Shown here piece after piece: positions 63,792 to 64,000 of a stretch of 64,000 bases of DNA. The notes below the pieces were generated by a model. That model was given only the letters and a program-made list of their open reading frames with translations. It did no database searches and was not told where the DNA came from. The stretch covers positions 765,001-829,000 of the forward strand of contig JAJTWR010000473.1 of assembly GCA_021613335.1 (NCBI GenBank), written 5' to 3'. Positions within the stretch are counted from its first letter, which is position 1; each line of letters begins with the position of its first letter. This DNA is from Whitmania pigra (lineage: Eukaryota; Annelida; Clitellata; Hirudinida; Haemopidae). Made by a program: the position numbers and the translations under genes.

Positions 63792-64000
63792 GTGAGTTAT
63801 GATGATGATGATGATGGTGGTTTGATAACGATGATGATGATGATGATGGCAGTGATGGTGGTTTGATGATGATGATGATGATGATGGCAGTGATGGTGGT
63901 TTGATAACGATGATGATGACAGTGATGGGGATATTGATAATGATAATGCTGATGGTGATTTATGATGGTGATGATCACTGTGATGGTGGATTTGATAATG
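63792..64000 (+). repeat. (GAT)n repeats at the last visible donor
   Basis: GATGAT and GATGGT arrays start 8 bases after the donor at 63792 and continue to the window end, with a 52-57-bp higher-order unit (GATGGCAGTGATGGTGGTTT recurs). Confidence 0.9.

Overview
The window is nuclear DNA of an invertebrate animal: AT-rich, spliced genes with small exons and GT/AG introns, and very long ATT/AAT and ATC/GAT trinucleotide arrays. A hirudin-family gene at 19040-19706, with all six cysteines in the register of leech hirudin, points to a jawed or other blood-feeding leech (Hirudinida). Exon models below were built by hand; for INSIG, the hirudin-family gene, VAMP7, LDAF1, SIRT4, 14-3-3 epsilon and PPM1F the reading frame closes across every junction.

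Layout, left to right. 1-620: CpG-containing DNA with clustered E2F-like sites. 1133-4004 (+): 3' part of an unrecognised gene with an internally repeated domain and a CaaX-like end. 5500-6020 (-): dead mariner transposase. 6885-11110: a duplicated locus with one broken and one intact gene (9245-10741, +) for a secreted PAN/Apple plus fucolectin-type lectin, with tail fragments repeated between them. 12560-16247 (+): INSIG with a TATA box and an NF-Y/SRE-like pair. 19040-19706 (+): hirudin-family anticoagulant-type peptide. 20285-20460: tRNA-derived SINE. 22424-25347 (-): VAMP7 R-SNARE. 28688-29410 (-): LDAF1/promethin. 30753-32915 (+): SIRT4. 34670-38459 (+): 14-3-3 epsilon. 42975-43947 (+): sushi-like single-pass membrane protein whose membrane helix comes from an ATC repeat. 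44983-45210 (+): small candidate secreted Cys peptide. 47335-55005 (-): SGLT/SMIT-type SLC5A transporter. 59400-63791 (+): 5' part of a PPM1E/F-type PP2C phosphatase, cut by the window end.

The housekeeping genes do not form one pathway, although INSIG (sterol control), LDAF1 (lipid droplets) and SIRT4 (mitochondrial metabolism) all touch lipid metabolism. The accessory parts are the hirudin-family gene and the duplicated lectin locus, both plausible salivary or secreted products. The most unusual genome-level signals are trinucleotide repeats that start within a few bases of 5' splice sites in several unrelated genes, two minisatellites that iterate a splice site (acceptor in SIRT4, donor in SLC5A), and an inverted copy of an ATT array together with its flank about 5.3 kb apart.
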